59,090 bases of DNA, taken from positions 1 to 59,090 of the IMG/VR virus record IMGVR_UViG_3300046777_002911; one strand, given 5' to 3'. This DNA is from a virus. The notes under the pieces are model-generated. The model was not told the origin of the DNA. It was given only the letters and a program-made list of their open reading frames with translations, and did not search any database. The first letter of the stretch is position 1. Every line of letters begins with the position of its first letter. The translations under genes and the position numbers were made by a program. Positions 48,191 to 56,556 of the stretch are shown here, in pieces.

Positions 48191-48925
48191 ATGGAATTTT
48201 TTCATGTCGGATCATGCAGTAACGTAGAAGATAATAGAAAGTTTGGCATATTTCTTTACAGGAATGCTATTCCAAGAGAGCTAAATATCCCAGAAAGATT
48301 AGAGGCTACTATCGGAAATAGCACTCATGACTTATTTAAGTGGTCAGAGGCTATGGTCGGATACAGCGAAAAGAAACCAGAATATCGAGATTGTGTTGAC
48401 TTAAAAATGAGTCCAGCACATTGGCCAATGCTAACCCCAGAATTTGAAGAAATAAAAAACTGTTACGAGGATGTTGAAAAGGGAATCAAAGCCTGTTTAG
48501 AGCACTATGAGTCTTTGTATAATTTTAAGATGGATTATATGGAAGCTATTAATTTTGTTAGATATAATCCTGGTCAACACTTCTCCGTGCACGCAGACCA
48601 TGGTTTCTCCTATACATGCACAGTCTCATCTGTAGCGTATTTAAATGACGATTATGAAGGTGGGGAATTGTGGTTTCCATATTTGAATATAAGTTTCAAA
48701 CCACAAGCTGGAGATGTTGTGTTGTTTCCTTCAACGTTCATTTATGCACACGCTTCATTAAAAGTAACAAGTGGCACAAAATATTCAGCAGTTACTATGT
48801 TTGATTATAATGACAACAACCATAGATATGGACTTGGTTATGGATCAGATGGTGGTAAGGTAGATTTAACCAAGGGAATATCAAAGGGGTCAAATCAGCC
48901 ATTGGCTTATCCACAGCCCGAATAG
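48191..48925 (+). CDS. Fe(II)/2-oxoglutarate oxygenase with Lys in place of Arg, 244 aa
   Basis: The protein is homologous to the 46774 product (shared GNSxxxLFKW and the catalytic core). Motifs: VHADHG (His-x-Asp), AYLNDDYEGGELWFP and IYAHASLKV (distal His). The residue expected to bind the 2-oxoglutarate C5 carboxylate is Lys (SGTKYSAV) instead of Arg (SGIRYSV in its paralogue). Lys can serve this role in some family members, so activity is possible. Confidence 0.85.
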   Translation: MEFFHVGSCSNVEDNRKFGIFLYRNAIPRELNIPERLEATIGNSTHDLFKWSEAMVGYSEKKPEYRDCVDLKMSPAHWPMLTPEFEEIKNCYEDVEKGIKACLEHYESLYNFKMDYMEAINFVRYNPGQHFSVHADHGFSYTCTVSSVAYLNDDYEGGELWFPYLNISFKPQAGDVVLFPSTFIYAHASLKVTSGTKYSAVTMFDYNDNNHRYGLGYGSDGGKVDLTKGISKGSNQPLAYPQPE

Positions 48926-48933
48926 GAGATAAA

Positions 48934-49533
48934 GTGTTTGATAAAAATGAGATACCACGTTTAGAAAAATTAGAAAAATCTGTATACGACATTCCTCTAA
49001 CGTCTTTAGATGGACAAGAAAATATTTTGGCAAAAAATAAAGGCAAAGTTACAATGATAGTTAATGTAACTGGAGAATGCGCTAATTCCGCACAATATGT
49101 GCCAATTCAAAAATTATACGATGAGTATAAAGATCTTGGATTTGAAGTAGTAGCAGTGCCAAGTACTGATTTTTGTGATGACGCTTACGGTCCATTTAAG
49201 GATTCAAATGCAAGTCCAGAACATATGTATAATCACATGAAGGATCTTTATAAAACAGATTTGCCGTTTAGTGAATTAACAGGAATTATTCCTGAACCAA
49301 AAGCTGGAATAGAACAGCATCCATTCTATAAAATGGTTCAAGAAAATAGAGATCCAATTCAAGGTAATTTTGAAAAATTTATAGTAAGTAAAGACGGTAC
49401 AAAAATGTTTCGTTTCTGTAACTCAGATCTTTTAGATTTAGCATATAATGCGGGTGTAAGAAAAACTGATTCTAATCAAGCTTTAGTTAACATTAAGGCA
49501 GCAATAGAAGTGTTGTTGGATGAACAAAACTAA
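48934..49533 (+). CDS. Glutathione-peroxidase-like thioredoxin-fold protein, 199 aa
   Basis: GTG 48934 follows TAGGAG. The fold signature runs YDIPLTSLDGQENIL, TMIVNVTGECANSAQYVPIQ, KLYDEYKDLGFEVVAVPSTDF, then a C-terminal KFIVSKDGTKMFRF. In glutathione peroxidases the peroxidatic residue follows 'NV(A)S', and here that site is Cys (TGEC). The resolving region differs from known enzymes. It would reduce peroxides, or act as a redox partner; substrate unknown. Confidence 0.75.
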   Translation: MFDKNEIPRLEKLEKSVYDIPLTSLDGQENILAKNKGKVTMIVNVTGECANSAQYVPIQKLYDEYKDLGFEVVAVPSTDFCDDAYGPFKDSNASPEHMYNHMKDLYKTDLPFSELTGIIPEPKAGIEQHPFYKMVQENRDPIQGNFEKFIVSKDGTKMFRFCNSDLLDLAYNAGVRKTDSNQALVNIKAAIEVLLDEQN

Positions 49534-49536
49534 TTT

Positions 49537-50241
49537 ATGACTAAAGTAACCCTAACTAGGACTCATCAAAATCCTCCACAAATTGTCCAATCAAGACTAA
49601 AAAGAGAATGGATGGACAACACCTATAAGAAACACGCATACCAGTGTCTTCCTGTGACAACTGCAAATGTTCATGGTTGGGAGGTTATACTTCCGCATGA
49701 TGTAGTTGTTCAATGGGATGGTGGAAATACTAATGTAAAAATATTAAGTGGCGAAACTTATATGGATAGAACTTTAGTTTATGGTGGAATAATAGGAATG
49801 GTTTCGTTCTCTGTTGGTTGGGCATTTGGCACTGAAGACGGTTACGAGACTTGGATTGGTGGTTCTCCAAATTATTTTATAGATGGAGCTTCTCCACTCT
49901 CAGCTGTAATACCCTCTAGTTGGTGGCCAGATGAATTTCAAATGAATTGGATAATCACTAAAGTTGGTGAGCCAATAACTTTTCCAGCTGGAACTCCGTT
50001 TATGTTTTTTAACATATTTAAAAGTGATCTCCTTGAGTCGGTTCAATTTGAGGTAAATAATCTTTGGGATAAACCTGATGTAATGCAAGCTCGCCAAGCT
50101 TATGGAGACGCTAAAATGAAAAAAAATAAAGAAGAACCGTGGACTTGGATGAAGGGTATTAAAACTGGTTTAAACGAAAAAGGCGAAAGAATAGGCCCTG
50201 CAAATGCGGGTCTTTTAAAGTTAAATAACCCAGCAGTATAG
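49537..50241 (+). CDS. DUF6065-like protein, 234 aa
   Basis: ATG 49537 begins 3 bp after the previous stop. The order CLPVTTANVHGWEVILPHDV, VVQWDGG, FSVGWAFGTEDGY, WIGGSPNYFIDGASPLSAVI and FQMNWIITK matches what I recall of DUF6065, a family of unknown function found next to 2-oxoglutarate oxygenase genes. No enzymatic role is known to me. The place inside the oxygenase cluster agrees with that association. Confidence 0.65.
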   Translation: MTKVTLTRTHQNPPQIVQSRLKREWMDNTYKKHAYQCLPVTTANVHGWEVILPHDVVVQWDGGNTNVKILSGETYMDRTLVYGGIIGMVSFSVGWAFGTEDGYETWIGGSPNYFIDGASPLSAVIPSSWWPDEFQMNWIITKVGEPITFPAGTPFMFFNIFKSDLLESVQFEVNNLWDKPDVMQARQAYGDAKMKKNKEEPWTWMKGIKTGLNEKGERIGPANAGLLKLNNPAV

Positions 50242-50258
50242 TTACTATTTATATATAG
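50242..50258 (+). promoter_or_regulatory. TTACTATTTATATATAG promoter-like motif
   Basis: A copy of the recurring motif lies 22 nt before ATG 50280 and after the stop at 50241, at the start of a run of short genes. Confidence 0.45.
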
Positions 50259-50279
50259 AAAATGTTAAAGTGAGGCGCA

Positions 50280-50537
50280 ATGGCAAACTTTTCAATAATT
50301 GATAAAAATGAAAAAATAAAAGTTTTACAACTTGTTAAAAAAGAAATTGAAGAAGAGTTGTATAAACATCTATCTAAGCTGGGTCATGATCCAGATACCT
50401 ATGCATTAAGTGGTTGGAGCTTTAATGCTTCTTCATCTAAACCAGACGAAGATCCTGAGTATCATACAAAGAATGCTCTCACAGTAGCTATAGCACGACT
50501 TGAAACAGTTAATGCAAAAATAGTACAATTGTCTTAA
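50280..50537 (+). CDS. Small helical protein, 85 aa, paralogue of next gene
   Basis: The product is helix-(DPDTY)-loop-helix: KKEIEEELYKHLSKLGHDPDTY near residue 20-45 and AIARLETVNAKI at the C-terminus. The next gene encodes the same layout with about one third identity. No family recognised; small virion or chaperone-like proteins are possible. Confidence 0.65.
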   Translation: MANFSIIDKNEKIKVLQLVKKEIEEELYKHLSKLGHDPDTYALSGWSFNASSSKPDEDPEYHTKNALTVAIARLETVNAKIVQLS

Positions 50538-50555
50538 TAGATAAAAAGAGGAAAA

Positions 50556-50813
50556 ATGGCATATTTATCAGTATCAAGAGAAGAAAAAGAAATTGCTTTA
50601 AATGCAGCTAAGGTTGAATTTGAAAGAGATTTGTATAAAACTATAATTAGATTAGGTCTTGATCCAGATACTTTTGATTTAACAACTTTTCAATTTGATG
50701 AAGAGTCTATGTCTGAAGAGGAAATTGCTAGTCCAGATTTTAAAATAAAACAACATATAGATATGATAATTTCTCGTCTTAATATCATAAATAGTAAAAT
50801 AGCAGAATTGTAA
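50556..50813 (+). CDS. Small helical protein, 85 aa, paralogue of previous gene
   Basis: It aligns end to end with the 50280 product (for example FERDLYKTIIRLGLDPDTFD and IISRLNIINSKIAEL). A GAGG site precedes ATG 50556. Tandem duplication is the simplest origin. Confidence 0.65.
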   Translation: MAYLSVSREEKEIALNAAKVEFERDLYKTIIRLGLDPDTFDLTTFQFDEESMSEEEIASPDFKIKQHIDMIISRLNIINSKIAEL

Positions 50814-50826
50814 TTTAGGAGAAAAA

Positions 50827-51063
50827 ATGTCTTTAACTGTTTCAGAAAAAAATGAAATTAAAGCAAAAGCAGAAAAATATTTAGAGAGCTCTATTTATAT
50901 GCTTGCAACACTCTGTGCAATTGATCCAGATGAGGCGCTTGAAGCAACAACTCTAGATGAACTAATTGCAAGTTCTGCAGTTCTCCTTCCATTAGGCGAA
51001 CCAACTATGGCAACTTTTCAATCTTTATTTAACCAAATAACTTCTTTAAATTTATTAAGGTAA
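50827..51063 (+). CDS. Small helical protein, 78 aa, possible third paralogue
   Basis: The start AGGAGAAAAAATG is good. The product keeps the style (KAEKYLESSIYMLATLCAID, then PDEALE) and a C-terminal helix, but similarity to its two neighbours is weak. Function unknown. Confidence 0.6.
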   Translation: MSLTVSEKNEIKAKAEKYLESSIYMLATLCAIDPDEALEATTLDELIASSAVLLPLGEPTMATFQSLFNQITSLNLLR

Positions 51064-51069
51064 TACAAG

Positions 51070-51261
51070 ATGAGCTCGGTAAAGCCTCATAGTATTGATT
51101 CGGAGATAGATGACAACGCCGTACCACGTTTTTCCAGTGTATCTAAAAAACATGTATTTCCAAGTGGGGTTGAATTTGAATGCAACATCCTTACTGTAAA
51201 TAAAATAAAAAAAGAAAGATCTTTTAAAGGATTTTCTATTGACGAGGATGAAGAAGAATAA
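51070..51261 (+). CDS. Small hypothetical protein, 63 aa
   Basis: ATG 51070 begins 6 bp after the previous stop. The product has a polar N-terminus, a short beta segment (KHVFPSGVEFECNILTV) and an acidic end (DEDEEE). The opposite strand has a longer frame that is a shadow. No family recognised. Confidence 0.55.
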   Translation: MSSVKPHSIDSEIDDNAVPRFSSVSKKHVFPSGVEFECNILTVNKIKKERSFKGFSIDEDEEE

Positions 51262-51263
51262 CA

Positions 51264-51584
51264 ATGGCATACAATGCGCAACAAGATCTTAATTATATAG
51301 AGTCGGTATTGGCTTATTATTTAAATATAATAGGTTTGACCGCAGAAGACATGAATATTTTATCTATTGACGAAATCATCGCCAAGGCAAGAGATTTTAA
51401 CTTAATTACCCATGAAGTTAAAGCTCATAGAGTTCATGTTAGAGATAGAGACGACAGTGTTGGTGATCAAGATCTATATAAAGATGAACCAGCAATTGCA
51501 ATCTTAAGAAGCCAAAGAACATTAACCATATCTACTATTAGAAGATTTTGGTGGATGCGCCAACTAGCTTTAGGAGCTATCTAA
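51264..51584 (+). CDS. Hypothetical protein, 106 aa
   Basis: The product has an N-terminal helix (QDLNYIESVLAYYLNIIGL), an acidic middle and a Trp/Arg-rich C-terminus (TISTIRRFWWMRQLALGAI). Its stop overlaps the next start by one base (TAATG). No family recognised. Confidence 0.6.
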   Translation: MAYNAQQDLNYIESVLAYYLNIIGLTAEDMNILSIDEIIAKARDFNLITHEVKAHRVHVRDRDDSVGDQDLYKDEPAIAILRSQRTLTISTIRRFWWMRQLALGAI

Positions 51585-52303
51585 TGAGTAGTGAAAAAAT
51601 TTTCTTTTCTAGAGTTAATGATTTACTTAAACCATATAAGTCTAATTCGGTAGCTAATCAACGTGAGATTGACGCATATACTAAAGTCAGAGAATATCTA
51701 GATGCTCTTCCTTTGGATAAAAGAAAAATAGCGGTAGGTGGAGATGTCTTTATATGGTATTTTGATATTTTCAGCAGAGAAGATTCTGTACATAGAAGCA
51801 CGGAGGGTTTTAGATATGGAGATAACCCACAAGAAAATATCTTTATGGTTAAAAACCCACTTAAGTCTTTGTTAACATCTCCAGTTATAAGTATAGCTTT
51901 TGCTGAAACGGTTGCAAGTAGATCGCAACTTACTTTAGTAAATAATTTTCAATTAAACCTTCTTGAGCAAGTTATATTAACTGAGGAAGAAATTGAAGAC
52001 TGGAACTATGAAGTTATATCTAGGCAACAGGCTGAAGCCTCAGAAGCTGGTCCGTTTGATTTTATATCAGTAAACTCATATGACATAGTACACGACCCAG
52101 CGCTAGTTCTGTCATACTACAACATGCTAGATGAAAATGGGGTAATGTTAGTTACTTGGGCTAACGATAATGGCAACTTGTATGAAACTGACGCAGAATA
52201 TTCTCCTTACTTTGAAATAAGCCAACATCTTAAGACGCTTGAAGGCGTATGCATATCTCATGATTACACTAGTTTGGGAACAACAATTGTCGTAAAAATA
52301 TAG
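51584..52303 (+). CDS. Methyltransferase-like protein, 239 aa
   Basis: I choose ATG 51584 because AGGAG lies upstream and it overlaps the previous stop; the frame is open to 51548. The C-terminal half (FDFISVNSYDIVHDPALVLS, YYNMLDENGVMLVTWAND) resembles the post-motif part of class I SAM methyltransferases. The N-terminal SAM-binding GxGxG loop is not visible, so it may be degenerate or a different fold. Confidence 0.5.
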   Translation: MSSEKIFFSRVNDLLKPYKSNSVANQREIDAYTKVREYLDALPLDKRKIAVGGDVFIWYFDIFSREDSVHRSTEGFRYGDNPQENIFMVKNPLKSLLTSPVISIAFAETVASRSQLTLVNNFQLNLLEQVILTEEEIEDWNYEVISRQQAEASEAGPFDFISVNSYDIVHDPALVLSYYNMLDENGVMLVTWANDNGNLYETDAEYSPYFEISQHLKTLEGVCISHDYTSLGTTIVVKI

Positions 52304-52315
52304 TACAATACTATC

Positions 52316-52993
52316 ATGCTAGTAGTAGATAACTACATAAAAGATCCTGAACTATTAAAACAAATTGAAGTATCTAAAAATTTGTTTCCCGAATCAATGG
52401 GTTCAGAGGCAAGAATTGCCACTGAATTAAACTCGTATCATTACGAGCAAGCAACATGCTTTGCTCCATATATGTTTTGGAATGGCTGGTGGAATTCAGA
52501 AGCAAATACACTCGCTAAAAAGATAATTAAATCTATTTGGGAAGATAATCTTCCTTTTGATAAACAAGATATTTGCGGTTTTGAATATTGGACTAGAACA
52601 TTTAATCCAGGTCAGTATTTAGATACTCATGTTGATGAGGATACTTTCTTATATGCAAAAGAAAAAATCTTTCGTGGCCCAGTAATAGGCTGTGTATATT
52701 ATCCTCATACAAATGATGTAGTCGGTGGATTTTTGGAACTACACCCCAATGCAATAAAAGAAAACACCAAGAACGCTTTAGAGGCAGAGAATATTAAACA
52801 TAATATTTCTGCGCCTGAAGAACGCGAAAGAATTGCTTGTAAACCAAATAGATTGATAATTTTTGATGCAGGACACGTAGTGCATAACACCACTCCGCCA
52901 ATTTCTGGGATTAGAAGAGTTATGATTATTAACGTTTGGCACAAGGACAACCCGCCTTCAGCATTGCAAACTGGTGAATTCTATTATGAATGA
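52316..52993 (+). CDS. Fe(II)/2-oxoglutarate oxygenase, 225 aa
   Basis: Motifs: YLDTHVDEDTF (His-x-Asp), GCVYYPHTNDVVGGFLELHP, AGHVVHNTTPP (distal His) and SGIRRVMIINVW (Arg). The N-terminus is helical. It differs from the P4H-like pair at 46774/48191 and belongs to another subgroup. Its end overlaps the next gene by 8 bp. Confidence 0.85.
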   Translation: MLVVDNYIKDPELLKQIEVSKNLFPESMGSEARIATELNSYHYEQATCFAPYMFWNGWWNSEANTLAKKIIKSIWEDNLPFDKQDICGFEYWTRTFNPGQYLDTHVDEDTFLYAKEKIFRGPVIGCVYYPHTNDVVGGFLELHPNAIKENTKNALEAENIKHNISAPEERERIACKPNRLIIFDAGHVVHNTTPPISGIRRVMIINVWHKDNPPSALQTGEFYYE

Positions 52994-53585
52994 TTTTGAA
53001 TTTCAATCCCTTTTAAATATTGGCATTTATAAAAAAAAGTTAAATTATATTGATAATAAAAAAATTTATGAAGAAATAAAAACTCATTCAAAAAAAATAG
53101 ATGATTCATTTCTTGATAATAAAAATCATTCTTATTTTGAAGATCAAACATATCCATTTGGTGCGATAGAATCGGAAAAATTAGCAACCGCACTAGTAAA
53201 CGAAGTTAGTGCAGCTCTTGGCAAAGAAATGCTATTAAATGATATTTGGACTTTAACTTTGGCAAATGGTCAATCTGTTGGGTATCATTCCCATAAATCT
53301 AATAAACATCTTCACCCCACTGAATACTATTCAATAGCATACTACCCCAATGCACCAGAAGGCAGTGCTGACCTCCAGTTTAATATAACCGCATGCAATA
53401 CAATTGAAACACTTATTTCTATACCAGTAGAAGAAGGCTTGTTAATTATCTTTAATTCTTTTGTGCCACACATGACAAATAGGCATAATAATTTAAATGA
53501 AAATAGGATAGTTGTAAGTGCAAACTTTTCTCCAAAATACCCTACTAGTACACAAACTCAGGATTGGTCAGCATACGCTAGATAA
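52986..53585 (+). CDS. 2-oxoglutarate oxygenase-like protein, 199 aa
   Basis: ATG 52986 overlaps the upstream stop (ATGA); an upstream GTG is less likely. The core reads GYHSHKSNKHLHPTEYYSIA with the first His pair, later FVPHMTNRH (distal His) and ENRIVVSANF (Arg). This resembles the family annotated as putative 2OG-Fe(II) oxygenases in phages (TIGR02466-type). The HxD acidic ligand is less clear than in the other members. Confidence 0.7.
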   Translation: MNDFEFQSLLNIGIYKKKLNYIDNKKIYEEIKTHSKKIDDSFLDNKNHSYFEDQTYPFGAIESEKLATALVNEVSAALGKEMLLNDIWTLTLANGQSVGYHSHKSNKHLHPTEYYSIAYYPNAPEGSADLQFNITACNTIETLISIPVEEGLLIIFNSFVPHMTNRHNNLNENRIVVSANFSPKYPTSTQTQDWSAYAR

Positions 53586-53608
53586 TCATCTGTGATATAA
53601 TTATATCT

Positions 53609-53926
53609 ATGGTTGAAAATTTAAATATAATTGGTAATTGGAATGCAATTATAGAAACACCATTTGGTGAGTCAAAAGCAAATGTCCTAATTAAAACAAA
53701 TAATCCATTTGTTTCTGGAACCGTTAATGGTGAAAATGGATCGTTTGACTTTGATAACGGTACGTTTACGCAAAACACACTTGCTTTTTCCTCTACGGTT
53801 GATACGCCAATAAAAGCAACATTATATATTAGTGTTCTTATAGAAGGTGAAAAGTTTACTGGAACTCTTACAATGGATGAATATATGACGGTTAATATTA
53901 GAGGTTTTAAAAATGTCAATTTATGA
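53609..53926 (+). CDS. Lipocalin-like small beta protein, 105 aa
   Basis: The product is all beta with a short motif GNWNAIIETPFGESKANVL near residue 10 and repeated Gly turns (SGTVNGENGSFDFDNG). The pattern G-x-W...TPFGE recalls small beta-barrel domains, but assignment is uncertain. Its end overlaps the next gene by 14 bp. Confidence 0.55.
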   Translation: MVENLNIIGNWNAIIETPFGESKANVLIKTNNPFVSGTVNGENGSFDFDNGTFTQNTLAFSSTVDTPIKATLYISVLIEGEKFTGTLTMDEYMTVNIRGFKNVNL

Positions 53927-54530
53927 TATTGAAGCTACATCAATAGATGGGCAAAAAAATTACCTATCAACATTTAAGGGTAAACTTACTTTGATTGTTA
54001 ATGTGTCCACAAAAGCTGGTGGATATGAACCACGCTGCTCCAAAGTTTGGTCCTATGCAAGGACAAGTAGACAGTTATGGCAATTGCAAAAAGTTCACGA
54101 CGAGTTTAAGGATAGAGGTTTTTCTGTATTAGCATTTCCAAACAATCAATTTGCTAAGATGGAACCAGGCACAAATGAAGAAATTATTGCTTTTGTTAAA
54201 GAACATTATTCGTTTGTTACTTTCCCTTTCTTTGAAAAAGTAGATGTAAATGGAAAAAATGAACATCCTTTATTTACTGCCCTAAAAGGAAATGAAAGAA
54301 GAAATTATTCAGATTTTACAGCCGATCAAAGCGATAGGGCAATTGAGAATCAAAATCTTGCGGGTCAAGCAATCGCAAGAATATCTCATGGCTATGAAAA
54401 ATTTTTAGTTAGTAGAGACGGGATAATGGTAGCTAGATTCAACTGGCAAGACATGCCACTAGACGAAATACCAAGGGTTATGGGCGCTGGATGGACGATT
54501 AGAGAAGCAATTGATGAGATGTTGGGATAG
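53913..54530 (+). CDS. Glutathione-peroxidase-like protein, 205 aa
   Basis: Motifs: IYDIEATSIDGQKNYLSTF, LTLIVNVSTKAGGYEPRCS, FKDRGFSVLAFPNNQF, then FVTFPFFEKVDVNGKNEHPL and a C-terminal KFLVSRDGIMVARF. This is the glutathione-peroxidase fold, with NQF conserved. At the canonical peroxidatic position (NVSTKA) there is Ala instead of Cys; the nearest Cys is seven residues on. Activity is therefore doubtful unless that Cys takes over. Confidence 0.75.
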   Translation: MSIYDIEATSIDGQKNYLSTFKGKLTLIVNVSTKAGGYEPRCSKVWSYARTSRQLWQLQKVHDEFKDRGFSVLAFPNNQFAKMEPGTNEEIIAFVKEHYSFVTFPFFEKVDVNGKNEHPLFTALKGNERRNYSDFTADQSDRAIENQNLAGQAIARISHGYEKFLVSRDGIMVARFNWQDMPLDEIPRVMGAGWTIREAIDEMLG

Positions 54531-54532
54531 TG

Positions 54533-55633
54533 ATGGAAAATCAATCAGTAGATAAATTTATTAACAGTACACCATTCCCAGTTACGCCAATTATAGACGA
54601 AACAATTCTTGAGGAAATAAATAACCTTGAAGTAGAAATACTTGGACCAGGTGTTATAGTTTTCAAAAATGCTTTCAAAATAGATCAAGAATTAATACTC
54701 AATTATATTGATTCTAAGGCTGAAAAAGCTCACGAAAATAGATGGTCATATATTACCGCCGAAGACGGAAAAGAGTATGGAATCAATGAAGACGGTTTTA
54801 GATATAGGTTAGAGGATATACCTGCTACTCCAGTTAGATTGCTGCATCCTGTTACTGACGAAACCCCAGATAGTGTAAAAGAATTTTTTCTTTATTTAGA
54901 AGAACAAAATTATAAATGTTTACTAAAATATATAGATCATTATCCATTGGTTATTGGTAGTATTTGGTGGAAAAATAGAGGCCATGTTTTAAGATACGGT
55001 GATGGTGGAATTCTGGGGTGTCACTCCGATAATGATACTAATTATAAGGTCACCAACGGTATTAGATACATGCCGAGGGGTATGGTTGCCGCAAGACAAA
55101 CATGCGGATCTTTACTATATTTAAACGACTGTGTGGATTCAGAAGACCAATTAAATGGTAGAAATTTTACTGGCGGTCATCTTCGTTTTGTTCATCTTGG
55201 AATTTCTTATATGCCACAAAGAGGTGATATTATATTTTTTCCAACAAACTACGTTGCCTCACATGATGTTGAGCGTATGGGCAAAGGAGTTAGGTATAGT
55301 TACTTATCCTTCTTTGGACAAGGTGGTGATGATATCCCTGCTGGAGTTGTTATAAGTGAACCAGATAGAAGTTTTGAATGGTGTCCAGCGGTTTGGCTTA
55401 ATAATATTTATGATGACTATGAATTATATTGTAAATCGCCGTATTCAATTTTTTCTGATCCAGAAAAATACAAAGTAGAACTTGGTTGGAATCCAGTTTA
55501 TCAGGGTAGAAACGTTGCACAGTATAATACAACTCATGAGGCGGTAGAAATTAAAGAGGAATCTGCGTCTGATAAGACTCCACAAAATGAACTTCCAGAA
55601 GGCCCATGTGGTACTGATCCAGTTGCAATTTGA
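54533..55633 (+). CDS. Fe(II)/2-oxoglutarate oxygenase, 366 aa, first of four tandem paralogues
   Basis: ATG 54533 follows TGGGATAG. The core has IWWKNRGHVLRYGDG, LGCHSDND (His-x-Asp), LYLNDCVDSEDQLNGRNFTG, IIFFPTNYVASHDVERM (distal His) and GVRYSYLSFFG (Arg). The WW(K/R)xxGHxxxY segment is shared by all four tandem genes and distinguishes them from the other oxygenases here. The C-terminus has an extra 70 residues ending EGPCGTDPVAI. Confidence 0.85.
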   Translation: MENQSVDKFINSTPFPVTPIIDETILEEINNLEVEILGPGVIVFKNAFKIDQELILNYIDSKAEKAHENRWSYITAEDGKEYGINEDGFRYRLEDIPATPVRLLHPVTDETPDSVKEFFLYLEEQNYKCLLKYIDHYPLVIGSIWWKNRGHVLRYGDGGILGCHSDNDTNYKVTNGIRYMPRGMVAARQTCGSLLYLNDCVDSEDQLNGRNFTGGHLRFVHLGISYMPQRGDIIFFPTNYVASHDVERMGKGVRYSYLSFFGQGGDDIPAGVVISEPDRSFEWCPAVWLNNIYDDYELYCKSPYSIFSDPEKYKVELGWNPVYQGRNVAQYNTTHEAVEIKEESASDKTPQNELPEGPCGTDPVAI

Positions 55634-55635
55634 TC

Positions 55636-56556
55636 ATGTATACGTTACCCGAACCAAAACACTTAGGAACTGGCGTTGTTCTCTTTGAGAATGCAGTTGA
55701 AGTAAACCAAGATTTGGTTCTCCCCTATATTGCATCTTTGAAAGAAAAAGCATTAAAAGAAGATTACCAAATCATCTATGATGATAAAAAAAATCCAACC
55801 TATGCAATAAATCGAAGCGGGCACAGATATGCAATAGCGGACATCTATAAAAGCTCAAGTCATATTATGAATTTTGTAGATGAAAAAACTAGTTTAGATA
55901 TAATTAACTTTTTTGATAAGTGTGAAAAAAGCTTTTACGAGGGTGTACTAAGTTACGCTACTCTTTTTCCTATGATTATAACTAGTTTATGGTGGAGAAC
56001 TCAGGGTCACATATTGGCATATGGGTCGGGAAGCGCAATGGGTTTACATAGTGATAATGACGTAAATTATCAACCTGGTTTTGAACCAGATCTCCAAGTT
56101 GCTACAAGAAGTGTAGTTGGTGTAATTATCTATCTTAACGATTCAATTGAAGATGGAAATATTATTGGAAAATATGAATATACTGGTGGAGAGATATCTT
56201 TCCCATACGCAAATATAAAATATAAACCGAAAACTGGAGACATGTTAATGTTTCCGTCAAACTATTTAGGGTCACATGAAATAGCTTATTGTAATGATGG
56301 AAATAGATATGCCTATATCGGTTATTTTTCTCATGGCTCTGCTCACCCACAAAGAGGAATTAATATAACCCACGGTGAAATTCCAGTAGGTTCTCAAGGG
56401 CAAATATGGATGCCTAATATAATTAAAGATTATATAAATTTTGTTAGAACAAAATATAAAAACGCTGAAAAAGAAAAAATAGATAATTTATTAAGAGCAA
56501 CAAATAGAGTGTATAATAGTGCAAACACTATGAAAGAGATAGATAATGATTTTTAA
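55636..56556 (+). CDS. Fe(II)/2-oxoglutarate oxygenase, 306 aa, second tandem paralogue
   Basis: ATG 55636 is preferred to TTG 55630; it begins 2 bp after the previous stop. Motifs: LWWRTQGHILAYGSG, GLHSDNDVNY (His-x-Asp), GVIIYLNDSIEDG, MFPSNYLGSHEIAY (distal His), NRYAYIGYFSHG (Arg). All ligands present. Its end overlaps the next start. Confidence 0.85.
   Translation: MYTLPEPKHLGTGVVLFENAVEVNQDLVLPYIASLKEKALKEDYQIIYDDKKNPTYAINRSGHRYAIADIYKSSSHIMNFVDEKTSLDIINFFDKCEKSFYEGVLSYATLFPMIITSLWWRTQGHILAYGSGSAMGLHSDNDVNYQPGFEPDLQVATRSVVGVIIYLNDSIEDGNIIGKYEYTGGEISFPYANIKYKPKTGDMLMFPSNYLGSHEIAYCNDGNRYAYIGYFSHGSAHPQRGINITHGEIPVGSQGQIWMPNIIKDYINFVRTKYKNAEKEKIDNLLRATNRVYNSANTMKEIDNDF

Noticed and set aside
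53913-54530. Selenocysteine at the glutathione-peroxidase active site
   Set aside because: There is no in-frame TGA at the canonical position; it encodes Ala, and the other copy has Cys.
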